Both the position numbers and the translations under genes were made by a program. From positions 1-13,437 of the forward strand of contig JADWMH010000008.1 of NCBI GenBank assembly GCA_015767355.1: a stretch of 13,437 nucleotides of DNA, written 5' to 3'. This DNA comes from Gammaproteobacteria bacterium (GTDB taxonomy: Bacteria > Pseudomonadota > Gammaproteobacteria > Chromatiales > Chromatiaceae). The number at the start of each line of letters is the position of its first letter. The first letter of the stretch is position 1. Shown piece after piece: positions 1 to 7,632 of this stretch. The notes beneath the pieces are model-generated. The model saw only the letters and a list, made by a program, of their open reading frames with translations. It did no database searches and had not been told where the DNA came from.

Positions 1-39
1 TGGCGTAGATACTTGATGCGCCTCGTGCCTCGACACATC

Positions 40-1293
40 CTATGCTGAATCGAGCAACCCCTCAATCCTCTCCGGAGGAGCATCTTCGATCTGCTGCCAC
101 TCCTCTTCTCCAATCGATTCCAGGAAAAGCAGCAACGCGTCCGATGGATCAATGGTCTCGTAGCGACGCGCAATCTCCGCGATTTGATGAATCTGGTGAA
201 GGTATGTCTCGGTGATCGCATCGCCCTGCTGAGTTGATGCTGCCTCGCTGTCGACGTAGGCTATGCCGCGTTTCTCCAGCTGCACACCCTCACTGATACA
301 GGCCTGCAGCAATTCAATTTGATACGGAAAGGTGTAGACGGCTATGCGATCGATAATCTGTTGCAGCCCCGAAGCAGTGAAGGCCTTGAAGGCGCGATTG
401 GTATCGGAAATCTGCCCGCTGAGTTGCGGCAGCAGGTGTTGCCAGATCTGGATGAAAAGAACTCCGCGCGCATTTCGGGAACCCCCGATAAGCGCTGCCG
501 AGTCTGTCTCCCGGCGCGACCCCGCAACCGCTTCCGCCCTCCCCAGCAGAATCGGCTCGATGAGCAGGCCGATCTGCCCGGGATGAATCGAAAGATCAGC
601 GTCGTTGTCGATGATGATGTGCTGACCTGTCACCGTCGTATCGCTCAGCGCCTTGCGCATGCCGAACAATACCGCGCCGCCCTTGACACTGCGATTGGCG
701 CCATTTTTGTGTGTCACCCCAGGTGGAAGGTCGGGGTCGCTCGCATCGATGACTTCAGAGAGAGAGTATACGCGCGCTTTTCCACTCTCTACGGATTCGG
801 AAAAATCCTTGCTGAGAATGCTCCGGGCCAGATCACCCGAAGCATCGGGACAGCCGTCATCGATGACAATAAAACGGCATGACAGCTTCGTATTCAACGT
901 TTCGAGATGCCGCAGTGCATTCATTTTGACGCGGATAGAGTCTTCACCATGTGGGTGATCCTCCCGACGCTGCATTCTCGCAGTCTCTTTATAGACCGGA
1001 TTCAACAAAGTGATTGTCACAGGCTCGGTAATCGTTCGCAATATTCGATGCGACTCGGCGATCTTGAGGGCGATGCGGAAACCCAGCGCTCTTCCTGCAG
1101 GTGACACAGCACGCGCTTCAGCATCGATCGATGCGTAATCACCAACTTCCCTATCGAACCAGGTGACAATCTCTTGCAGGTAGTCCCGAAAAGCAGGGGT
1201 GCTGGTATCATAAGCCTCTGTGACCATTGGAGCCTTGTCGATCAAAGATTCCATCGTAAGCTTGTTTGAATGTCTTGATTGCAGAATTGTCAT
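40..1293 (-). CDS. Family 2-like glycosyltransferase, cytosolic
   Basis: This protein probably transfers a sugar from a nucleotide-sugar donor; acceptor and pathway cannot be told. It has about 417 residues. After a roughly 90-residue N-terminal region comes a GT-A-like core opening with ITLLNPVYKE (about residues 94-103), followed by VIDDGCPDASG (about 143-153), the usual nucleotide-binding Asp-Asp-Gly segment. IIIDNDADLS (about 226-235) provides a DxD-type metal site, and AGSRR follows. No signal peptide or membrane segment is visible, so it is probably soluble. The frame is open from a GTG at 1299, but the ATG at 1293 is preferred because it overlaps the stop of a 6-codon mini-ORF as ATGA; no strong Shine-Dalgarno lies directly before it. 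The gene lies 81 bp downstream of the cfa-like gene on the same strand and could be cotranscribed. The fold assignment is fairly secure, the function is not. Confidence 0.72.
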   Translation of the reverse strand: MTILQSRHSNKLTMESLIDKAPMVTEAYDTSTPAFRDYLQEIVTWFDREVGDYASIDAEARAVSPAGRALGFRIALKIAESHRILRTITEPVTITLLNPVYKETARMQRREDHPHGEDSIRVKMNALRHLETLNTKLSCRFIVIDDGCPDASGDLARSILSKDFSESVESGKARVYSLSEVIDASDPDLPPGVTHKNGANRSVKGGAVLFGMRKALSDTTVTGQHIIIDNDADLSIHPGQIGLLIEPILLGRAEAVAGSRRETDSAALIGGSRNARGVLFIQIWQHLLPQLSGQISDTNRAFKAFTASGLQQIIDRIAVYTFPYQIELLQACISEGVQLEKRGIAYVDSEAASTQQGDAITETYLHQIHQIAEIARRYETIDPSDALLLFLESIGEEEWQQIEDAPPERIEGLLDSA

Positions 1294-1310
1294 ATGCACT
1301 CGCGGTTCAT
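1290..1310 (-). other. Six-codon mini-ORF overlapping the glycosyltransferase start
   Basis: A minus-strand ATG at 1310 follows a purine-rich AAAGAGAG about ten bases upstream. It opens a reading frame encoding only MNRECI, whose TGA overlaps the ATG of the glycosyltransferase as ATGA. It may serve to couple or re-initiate translation, since the glycosyltransferase start has no good ribosome binding site of its own. It could equally be chance. Confidence 0.22.
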
Positions 1311-1374
1311 AGTAGTAAGACTCTCTTTAATCCACAATACTATCTTAAAAGCCCAATCCAGTATCAGTCCGGTT

Positions 1375-2691
1375 TTATAGATAGAGATCGTCGCGGGTGA
1401 GCGGCAGTTCTGAAGGACCTTTCGAGGCGTGCCTGGATGCCACCACCTGGAAGATATGCATCGAACCGACGCTGAAACCGGTGGCCACACCGGCAAGATA
1501 GATAATCCACATGCGATACTTCTCCAGGCCGACCAGGCGGATTGCCTCCTCCCGGTTGGCCAGCAGAGCATCATGCCAGGCCTTGCAGGTCAGGCCGTAG
1601 TGTTCGCGCAGGCCTTCCACGTCATGCACCTCAAAACCGGAAATCTGCAGCAGATCGACCGTGTGGCCCACGTTGTCCAGTTCCGAGCCGGGAAAGATGT
1701 ATTTCAGCAGCAGTTTGCGCTCCGGTCTGATCTTGCGAACCGCACGCTTGCTCTTCTTGGCTGTACGGGAGATGCCGTGGTTCATGAGAATGCCGCGGTC
1801 ACGCAGCAGCGAACGAATCTTGCCGAAATATTTCGGCATGTTGTCGATGCCGACATGCTCGAACATGCCCACACTGGAGATTTTGTCGTAGGCGCCGTCC
1901 AGGGTTTCATAATCGCGCAGTTCAACCGTGACGCTATCCTCCAGACCAAGTTTCCTGATCTTCTCCTGTGCAAAGTCATGCTGCGTCTGGGATAGGGTGA
2001 CACCGTGAGCCTTCACTCCATAATAACGGGCGGCATGACACACCAGCCCTCCCCAGCCGCAGCCAATATCGAGAAACTTATCTCCCGGCTTGAGGCGCAG
2101 CTTGCGGCAGATCATGTCCAGTTTATCCTGCTGCGCCCGGGCCAGCGGGGTATCCAGGGTCTTAAAATAGCCACAGGAGTAGAGCATCTCGGGATCAAGA
2201 AACAGCGCGTAAAACTCGTTGCTGATATCGTAATGAAACTGGATAAAATCTTTATTGCTGCGCTTTGACTCGACGCGACCGACCGCATCATCAACATATT
2301 CATGCGCTACATCCGCCTTCTCTCCAGAAGCAAGCAGAAAAGGCCAGAGCCACCCCAGCAGTCTCCCCTTGCTGAGTTCGCCAAGCCGTTTGTTTTTACC
2401 CTTCACACTGGCAACAGCCATGAATTCGAAGAGATTTGCGCCCTGCACATCGATATGACCGGCGGCATACAACCGCAGCAGGGTCTCAAGGTTCGGACGG
2501 CGCATCACCGAGGCAATAACGCCCGGCCCGCTGATGCTCAGCTGAATGTGCGGATTTGCATTCGGACCAAGCGGCACGATCGAGCCGTCCCACAGCCGCA
2601 GTGAAAACCCGCCATCAAACAGTTCACCGAAGTATCCAAAGGCATCGCGCGCGCGCTCAAGCAGTTTTTCATCAGAAAACATGCCCATCAT
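1375..2691 (-). CDS. cfa: Cyclopropane-fatty-acyl-phospholipid synthase family protein
   Basis: Enzymes of this family use S-adenosylmethionine to methylenate the cis double bond of unsaturated acyl chains in membrane phospholipids, usually on entry to stationary phase or under stress. The 438-residue protein is longer than E. coli Cfa (382) but has the full architecture. An N-terminal lipid-associated region (about 20-120) is followed by HYDISNEFY at 153-161 and a conserved Cys in YSCGYF at 171-176. The SAM-binding loop FLDIGCGWGG is at 206-215, and SVGMFEHVG (273-281) carries the active-site Glu-His pair. The C-terminal part (WHDALLANR, then a hydrophobic stretch ending in QVVASR) is typical. 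The start at 2691 is followed closely by further Met codons (2688, 2682); a GGGTAG stretch just upstream is a modest Shine-Dalgarno. Some relatives are methyltransferases making other modified lipids, so the exact product is not certain. Confidence 0.9.
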   Translation of the reverse strand: MMGMFSDEKLLERARDAFGYFGELFDGGFSLRLWDGSIVPLGPNANPHIQLSISGPGVIASVMRRPNLETLLRLYAAGHIDVQGANLFEFMAVASVKGKNKRLGELSKGRLLGWLWPFLLASGEKADVAHEYVDDAVGRVESKRSNKDFIQFHYDISNEFYALFLDPEMLYSCGYFKTLDTPLARAQQDKLDMICRKLRLKPGDKFLDIGCGWGGLVCHAARYYGVKAHGVTLSQTQHDFAQEKIRKLGLEDSVTVELRDYETLDGAYDKISSVGMFEHVGIDNMPKYFGKIRSLLRDRGILMNHGISRTAKKSKRAVRKIRPERKLLLKYIFPGSELDNVGHTVDLLQISGFEVHDVEGLREHYGLTCKAWHDALLANREEAIRLVGLEKYRMWIIYLAGVATGFSVGSMHIFQVVASRHASKGPSELPLTRDDLYL

Positions 2692-2745
2692 CTACCCAGC
2701 CCATCCAGCGCTTAGTATGGTAAAAAAGTGTTTGAGCTGAGTCAT
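2692..2745 (-). CDS. Possible 17-residue leader peptide upstream of cfa
   Basis: An ATG at 2745, preceded by a good Shine-Dalgarno (AAGGAAG, about five bases away), opens a frame encoding MTQLKHFFTILSAGWAG. It ends in TAG at 2692-2694, directly abutting and in the same frame as the cfa ATG. It has a better ribosome binding site than cfa itself. It may be a leader that delivers ribosomes to cfa, or a remnant of a longer N-terminus interrupted by the TAG. There is no homology support, so this rests on arrangement alone. Confidence 0.35.
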   Translation of the reverse strand: MTQLKHFFTILSAGWAG

Positions 2746-2785
2746 AGTGGCTTCCTTTTATAGCGATGTACGAAAAATAGACCCT

Positions 2786-2791
2786 ATTGTA
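2786..2791 (-). promoter_or_regulatory. Weak candidate -10 element for the cfa transcript
   Basis: On the minus strand TACAAT (2791 to 2786) is a plausible -10 hexamer about 40 bases before the possible leader ATG at 2745. No convincing -35 lies at the right distance, so the call is weak. It lies in the divergent spacer shared with ettA. Confidence 0.2.
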
Positions 2792-2809
2792 AACCCTGTC
2801 GATCCTAAA

Positions 2810-2840
2810 TTGACCTCTTTCAGTGTGAAAAAGGTACAAT
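2810..2840 (+). promoter_or_regulatory. Candidate sigma-70 promoter for ettA
   Basis: TTGACC (2810-2815) and TACAAT (2835-2840) resemble -35 and -10 hexamers. Their 19-bp spacing is longer than ideal; shifting the -35 by one base gives 18. Transcription would begin near 2847, leaving about 70 bases of leader before the ettA ATG. Confidence 0.4.
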
Positions 2841-2917
2841 CCCTCTCCTGTTTACTCTCTTTTACACTCTCAGCATCCTGCGGCCTGTCCGCACCATCAA
2901 ATACAACCGAATTTAAT

Positions 2918-4588
2918 ATGGCCCAATATATCTACACTATGAATCGCGTCGGCAAGGTCGTTCCTCCCAAACGGCAGATCCTGCGTGATATCTCCCTCTC
3001 CTTCTACCCCGGCGCAAAGATTGGCGTGCTGGGTCTCAACGGCTCCGGTAAATCGACGCTGCTGCGCATCATGGCCGGCATCGATACCGAGATCGAGGGT
3101 GAAGCACGCCCCCAGCCCGGCATCAAGGTTGGCTATCTGCCGCAGGAGCCGCAACTCGATCCCGACAAGGATGTGCGCGGCAATGTCGAAGAGGGGCTGG
3201 GGAACCTCAAGGAGGCGATGCAGGAGCTGGACCAGGTCTATGCCGCGTATGCGGAACCTGATGCCGATTTTGACGCACTCGCAAAGCGCCAGGCGGAACT
3301 GGAGAATATCGTGCAGGCGGCTGACGGACATGACATGGAGCGGCAGCTCGAGATTGCCGCGGATGCGCTGCGGCTGCCTCCCTGGGATGCGGATGTCACC
3401 AAGCTCTCAGGCGGCGAACGCCGCCGGGTGGCGCTGTGCCGCCTGCTGCTCTCACATCCGGACATGCTGCTGCTGGACGAGCCGACCAACCACCTCGATG
3501 CGGAGTCGATCGCCTGGCTGGAACACTTTCTGCATGACTACAGCGGCACCGTGGTGGCGGTGACCCACGACCGCTATTTTCTGGACAACGTCGCCGGATG
3601 GATACTGGAACTCGACCGTGGACACGGCATTCCCTGGGAGGGCAACTATACCTCCTGGCTGGAGCAGAAAGAGGAGCGCCTCGAACAGGAGGAGAAGTCC
3701 GAGTTGGCCCGCGCCAAGGCGATGAAAAAGGAGCTCGAGTGGGTGCGCACCAACCCCAAGGGACGCCAGGCCAAGAGCAAGGCCAGGCTGCAGCGTTTTG
3801 ACGAGCTGCAGTCCCAGTCATTCCAGAAGCGCAACGAGACCAACGAGATCTATATCCCGCCCGGTGACAAGCGTCTCGGCGATCTCGTCGTCGAAGCAAA
3901 CGGACTCAGCAAGGGATATGGTGACCGCCTGCTGTTCGACAACGTCGAGTTCAATCTGCCTAAAGGCGGCATCGTCGGCATTATCGGCCCCAATGGCGCG
4001 GGAAAAACCACTCTCTTCCGCATGATTACCGGAGAGGAGCAGGCCGACAGCGGTGAGCTGCGTATCGGCGAGACGGTGGAGATTGCCGCCGTCGATCAAA
4101 GCCGTGACGCCCTGGATGCCAATAAAACCGTGTGGGAGGAGATCTCTGACAAATCGGACAACATCATCGTCGGCAGTTACTCCATGCCGTCACGCGCCTA
4201 TGTGAGCCGCTTCAATTTTTCCGGCAGCGACCAGCAGAAACGCATCGGCGACCTCTCCGGCGGCGAGAGAAACCGCGTACACCTTGCCAAGCTTCTCAAA
4301 AGGGGCGGCAACCTGATCCTGCTCGATGAGCCAACCAATGACCTCGACGTCGAGACATTGCGTGCGCTCGAGGATGCGATCCTGACATTCCCCGGATCGG
4401 TGGTGGTGATCTCGCATGACCGCTGGTTCCTTGATCGCATCGCGACCCATATTCTCGCCTTCGAGGGAGACAGTGAGGTGGTGTGGTTCGAAGGCAACTA
4501 CCAGGATTATGAAGCGGATCGCAAACACCGCCTCGGCGATGCAGCCGACCAGCCGCACCGCATCAGGTACAAGCCGTTGAAGCGCTGA
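2918..4588 (+). CDS. ettA: Energy-dependent translational throttle protein EttA (ABC-F ATPase)
   Basis: EttA binds the ribosomal E site and gates entry of the first peptide bond into elongation according to ATP/ADP level. It is a soluble tandem ABC ATPase with no membrane domain. Domain 1 has Walker A GLNGSGKS (39-46), signature LSGGE (163-167) and Walker B LLLDEP (184-189, catalytic Glu 188). The inserted segment at about 90-140 corresponds to the EttA arm. A charged helical linker (about 245-310, with KGRQAKSKARLQRFDEL) joins domain 2, which has Walker A GPNGAGKT (357-364), signature LSGGE (446-450) and Walker B LLDEP (468-472). The frame is open back to a GTG at 2747, but the start at 2918 is chosen because MAQYIYTMNRVGKVVPPKR matches the N-terminus of E. 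coli EttA almost residue for residue and gives 556 aa against about 555. There is no strong Shine-Dalgarno. It stands alone, divergent from cfa and convergent with norD. Confidence 0.96.
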   Translation: MAQYIYTMNRVGKVVPPKRQILRDISLSFYPGAKIGVLGLNGSGKSTLLRIMAGIDTEIEGEARPQPGIKVGYLPQEPQLDPDKDVRGNVEEGLGNLKEAMQELDQVYAAYAEPDADFDALAKRQAELENIVQAADGHDMERQLEIAADALRLPPWDADVTKLSGGERRRVALCRLLLSHPDMLLLDEPTNHLDAESIAWLEHFLHDYSGTVVAVTHDRYFLDNVAGWILELDRGHGIPWEGNYTSWLEQKEERLEQEEKSELARAKAMKKELEWVRTNPKGRQAKSKARLQRFDELQSQSFQKRNETNEIYIPPGDKRLGDLVVEANGLSKGYGDRLLFDNVEFNLPKGGIVGIIGPNGAGKTTLFRMITGEEQADSGELRIGETVEIAAVDQSRDALDANKTVWEEISDKSDNIIVGSYSMPSRAYVSRFNFSGSDQQKRIGDLSGGERNRVHLAKLLKRGGNLILLDEPTNDLDVETLRALEDAILTFPGSVVVISHDRWFLDRIATHILAFEGDSEVVWFEGNYQDYEADRKHRLGDAADQPHRIRYKPLKR

Positions 4589-4610
4589 TCGCGATCGGGA
4601 AACAATATTT

Positions 4611-4678
4611 ACCACGAAAGGCACGAAAAACACGAAATTGTCAGACTGCTTTTTCGTGTTTTTCGTGCCTTTAGTGGT
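4611..4678. repeat. Long palindromic element of the CACGAAA type, possible bidirectional terminator
   Basis: Two 27-bp arms (4611-4637 and 4652-4678) are inverted copies with one mismatch, separated by a 14-bp spacer. Each arm is built of CACGAAA-like subunits. It begins 22 bp after the ettA stop. The hairpin could stop transcription from both sides, although no classical U-run follows immediately. Near-perfect arms and modular composition suggest a dispersed palindromic repeat (REP/MITE-like) rather than a simple terminator. Confidence 0.8.
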
Positions 4679-4690
4679 TCATCCTTTGTT

Positions 4691-4760
4691 TGTCATTTCG
4701 ACCAAAGGGAGGAATCTTCAGCTACTAATACAAGATCTCTCACATGCGTTCGAGATGACA
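4691..4760. repeat. Second palindromic element, TGTCATTTCGA-type termini
   Basis: The left end TGTCATTTCGACC (from 4691) and right end GTTCGAGATGACA (to 4760) are imperfect inverted copies. The inner parts (GGAATCTT at 4711-4718 and AAGATCTC at 4732-4739) also pair, giving arms of about 28 bp around a 13-bp centre. It has a different sequence from the neighbouring palindrome 12 bp to its left. It resembles small non-coding mobile repeats with 5'-TGTCAT ends; no coding capacity is visible. It lies 34 bp past the norD stop and could also act as its 3' hairpin. Confidence 0.7.
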
Positions 4761-4794
4761 GGTGCGAGTGAGGGTTCAAGATAACGAATCTGTA

Positions 4795-6663
4795 TTAATG
4801 CGTCAGCCTGGCATAGAGCATCGGCAGCTTGCGTGGCAGTTCTGCGGCATCTCGCACCAGTATCCAGGAGCGGCTGCCGAAGAGGTAGGGGAGATAATCC
4901 TTTGCCTCGGTGTCGATGGTGACGCAGAAGGGCTGCAGCCCCATCTCCTGGGCCTCGAGGATCGCCATGCGGGTATCCTCGATGCCGTAGCGGCCCTCAT
5001 ACTTGTCCAGGTCGTTGGGCTTGCCGTCGGTGAGGATCAGCAGTATTTTCTGCGCCGCCTGCTGGCTGGCGAGTATTTTCGATGACTGGCGGATCGCCGC
5101 GCCGATGCGGGTATAGTAGCCGGGCTTGATGGCGTTGATGCGGCCGCGCACATGCTCGTTGTAACTCTCGGCGAAATTCTTGATCAGGTTAAAGCGTACA
5201 TGATCCCGATGCCGCGAGGAGAAGCCGTAGAGCGCGAAGGGATCACCCGTTGCAGAGAGCGCCTCGGAAAAGAGGAACAGCGAGTCACGGATGGTATCGA
5301 TGACACGCTCATCATCATTGACATAGGCATCCGTCGACAGAGAGAGATCGGCCAGCAGCAAACAGGCAAGATCGCGGGTTGAATTGCGGCATTCACGGTA
5401 GACTGCCGCATCGCTGCTGAAACGGCCAAGCTTGCGGTCTGTGAGATGGCTGAGATAACTGTCGAGATCGAGCTCCGTACCCTCCTGCTGACGGCTGAAC
5501 CAGTGCCGCTGGGGTCGCAGCATCTCGAACTGGCTGCGCAGTTTTCTTGCCTGCGCACGCAGTTTCGGCGGCAACGGAATCGCCTCTGCTTCACGCGCCA
5601 GCATCGGCTGGATAGCACAGTAATCCTTCACCAGCTGCTGCTGCTTGTAATCCCACTCGGGAAGCGGGATCCCCTCACCGAGACGTATATCATCATACTC
5701 GTCGGCAGGAAGATCCAGATCGAAACGCACTTTACTCGCGGCCGGCTGGTTGTCACGCGCCACACTGATCATATCCATATCATCCGCAGTGCGCTGCGCA
5801 TCATCGTCATCGTCATCCTCGGTAGTGCGGTCGACGTTGACGAATTCCGACCAGCTGAAGAGGCTCTCCAGGCGAAACGCGAGCAGCCCCTCCTTGCCCT
5901 CGGGCATATCGACGCGCTCAGCCTTGCGGCGTTTCTGCTGCTGATCCTCTTTTTTACGGCTGGCCGGTGCCTCCGCATCATCAGGATCACTTCTCGATGC
6001 GGCAACCGCAGCACTGGTTTGCGGTGGCTCGGGATGCAGCCACAGCGGCACTGGCTGCGGCGGATGTTTTGCTGCGGGTGGCGCCGATTCAGAGTAACCT
6101 GAATTCGCATAATTTTCAGGATTCTTGAGCGCCCGCACTATCGCCTCCTCCTGGAGCCTTTCAGCCTTTGGCAGCGCATCTATTTGCGGACGCTGCTGCA
6201 AATGCGCCTCCACCAGGCGGCGGTAGCGCTTGTGCATCCCCGGCCAGCGCTGCAGCAACTGCGCCGCGCCCTTGCAGTTATCTGCAAGCCACCCGTGCGA
6301 AACGTTCTCTGCTGTGGCATGTGAAGAGGTTGCCAGCGCCGCCAGCCACAGATAGAGATCGCGATTGAGGCTCTTGTCCTGAAATAGCGCGATAGCTCCC
6401 GGCAGGCGCAGACTCTCCTCATCGCGCCATGCCAGCTGTATCTTGCTGCCGGTGCCGGCAATGCGCTGCAAGATGCTGCGGCGCGCACCATGATCCAGCT
6501 CGGTGGCGTTATCGATGCGCAGGCCGCCCTCCCCTCCCAGCGAGCGGAACATGATAGCGGCAGCATGCCGGATATCATCCAGATCGACCCGGGCCTCAGG
6601 ATACTCCTTGATGGCACGGTCGTTGATATAGCGGTGCCAGATTTTACCGACGAACTCTTCCAT
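4795..6663 (-). CDS. norD: NorD: VWA-domain maturation protein of nitric oxide reductase
   Basis: NorD works with the AAA+ protein NorQ to activate cNOR; in Paracoccus the pair is needed to insert the non-heme iron FeB. The 622-residue protein is soluble. The N-terminal half is mostly helical and charged. Residues about 195-300 form a Pro-rich then very acidic low-complexity linker, with a run of six Asp at 283-288. The C-terminal third is a von Willebrand A domain: the MIDAS motif DLSLS is at 439-443, the distal Thr is in KPGYYTRIG, and the third metal contact is in ILTDGKPND. The start ATG at 6663 has AAGAGG upstream and follows the polyferredoxin stop by 3 bases. It is the last gene of the cluster, ending towards two palindromic repeats. 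Confidence 0.93.
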   Translation of the reverse strand: MEEFVGKIWHRYINDRAIKEYPEARVDLDDIRHAAAIMFRSLGGEGGLRIDNATELDHGARRSILQRIAGTGSKIQLAWRDEESLRLPGAIALFQDKSLNRDLYLWLAALATSSHATAENVSHGWLADNCKGAAQLLQRWPGMHKRYRRLVEAHLQQRPQIDALPKAERLQEEAIVRALKNPENYANSGYSESAPPAAKHPPQPVPLWLHPEPPQTSAAVAASRSDPDDAEAPASRKKEDQQQKRRKAERVDMPEGKEGLLAFRLESLFSWSEFVNVDRTTEDDDDDDAQRTADDMDMISVARDNQPAASKVRFDLDLPADEYDDIRLGEGIPLPEWDYKQQQLVKDYCAIQPMLAREAEAIPLPPKLRAQARKLRSQFEMLRPQRHWFSRQQEGTELDLDSYLSHLTDRKLGRFSSDAAVYRECRNSTRDLACLLLADLSLSTDAYVNDDERVIDTIRDSLFLFSEALSATGDPFALYGFSSRHRDHVRFNLIKNFAESYNEHVRGRINAIKPGYYTRIGAAIRQSSKILASQQAAQKILLILTDGKPNDLDKYEGRYGIEDTRMAILEAQEMGLQPFCVTIDTEAKDYLPYLFGSRSWILVRDAAELPRKLPMLYARLTH

Positions 6664-6666
6664 TGG

Positions 6667-7632
6667 TTACCTCTTACTTCGGGGCTCGAAACAGTCCTGT
6701 GGAGTCTCAGGCCGGTTGCCAAAATCCCGCATAGAGACATCCAGCGCGCACTCCTTTTCGACCATCTTCAACAGTGAGGGAGCCGACAGCTTCTGCTGTA
6801 CCTGCTCACAGGATTGCACGCACTGCATACACTGGGTGCAGGTGAACATTTTTCGCTTGATGCTGCGCGGCTGCAGATGCATCGGACAGGCGTGTTCGCA
6901 CGACTTGTCGCAGGCGACGCATGCCGAGGCGTGCTGTCGGTCGAAACCCACCACCATGGAGCGTTTGTTGCCCATCCAGATAAGACTCTGGGCGACGCCG
7001 ACGGCGCAGCCATAGCGGCAGAAGAGATGGCGTGCGAATGTAAATTCGACTGTCAATGCAATGGTGGCGACTGTCAGAAAAACCGCCTGGTTGCGCGTCA
7101 ACGAGGCATTCCACAAATTGGTGTAGATCTCGCCTGGCGGCAGCAGATAAGTGAGCAGCGCTACGGCCCACAGAAACGCGAAGCCAACAGCAGCGATGGC
7201 GGTCACAAACCACCAGTTGCCGTCAGGCACGATATGTTTGCCATCGGACTGCAGCTGTGGAAGCTGTTTTTTATCCCACACAGAGAGCTTGCCGGAAGCC
7301 CTGCGCATCAGCGAGTTGATGATCTCGACAACAGAGAAATGGGGACACAACCAGCCGCAGTAAAGCCGTCCCCAGCGCCATGAGACCCATGCGCCGACTC
7401 CCACTACCAGCGCCAGCGGAACAAATCCGCGCAGGATGATATTCAGCCCCGCCTGCAACGGCGTCACATCACCGCTCTGGAATGCCTCCAGCCCCAGCGT
7501 CCATGGCTGTCCAAACAGGATGAAGTGGTTCAGCGTCAGGTCAAAACGAAAAATGTCCAGCGGCGGCGCGACGATGAAAAGAATAAAAAAGAGCGAGCGC
7601 GTCAGCAGTCGCTGATTTTGGCGTTTGTTCAT
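6667..7632 (-). CDS. Membrane polyferredoxin, NapH/NosR/CcoG-like, in the nor cluster
   Basis: This is a 321-residue integral membrane iron-sulfur protein. About five hydrophobic segments are visible (roughly 12-25, 64-85, 140-163, 182-200, 207-222). Two membrane-associated Cys motifs, CGWLC-P (C92, C96) and CRYGC (C205, C209), are of the kind seen in NapH, NosR and CcoG. The C-terminal domain carries two [4Fe-4S] sites: C238-x2-C241-x3-C245-x3-C249-P and C265-x2-C268-x2-C271-x3-C275. The family moves electrons between the quinone pool or membrane and periplasmic or metal-centre targets; CcoG reduces Cu(II) for cbb3 oxidase assembly. Here the gene overlaps the preceding one by 4 bases (ATGA) and ends 3 bases before norD, so it is cotranslated with the maturation genes. 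A role as reductant for FeB insertion or as electron feed to NOR is inference. It lacks the FMN-binding domain of full NosR. Confidence 0.85.
   Translation of the reverse strand: MNKRQNQRLLTRSLFFILFIVAPPLDIFRFDLTLNHFILFGQPWTLGLEAFQSGDVTPLQAGLNIILRGFVPLALVVGVGAWVSWRWGRLYCGWLCPHFSVVEIINSLMRRASGKLSVWDKKQLPQLQSDGKHIVPDGNWWFVTAIAAVGFAFLWAVALLTYLLPPGEIYTNLWNASLTRNQAVFLTVATIALTVEFTFARHLFCRYGCAVGVAQSLIWMGNKRSMVVGFDRQHASACVACDKSCEHACPMHLQPRSIKRKMFTCTQCMQCVQSCEQVQQKLSAPSLLKMVEKECALDVSMRDFGNRPETPQDCFEPRSKR

Noticed and set aside
1429..1995. A 188-codon plus-strand open frame opposite cfa.
   Set aside because: It is antisense to a conserved methyltransferase with all motifs and has no recognisable protein features.
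2747..2917. Upstream extension of ettA from a GTG (57 extra residues).
   Set aside because: The extension has no EttA similarity, overlaps the candidate promoter, and the MAQYIYTMNRVGKV start matches known EttA proteins.
5446..6102. A 218-codon plus-strand open frame opposite norD.
   Set aside because: It lies wholly antisense to the well-supported norD gene, has no recognisable domain, and is explained by the codon pattern of the opposite strand.
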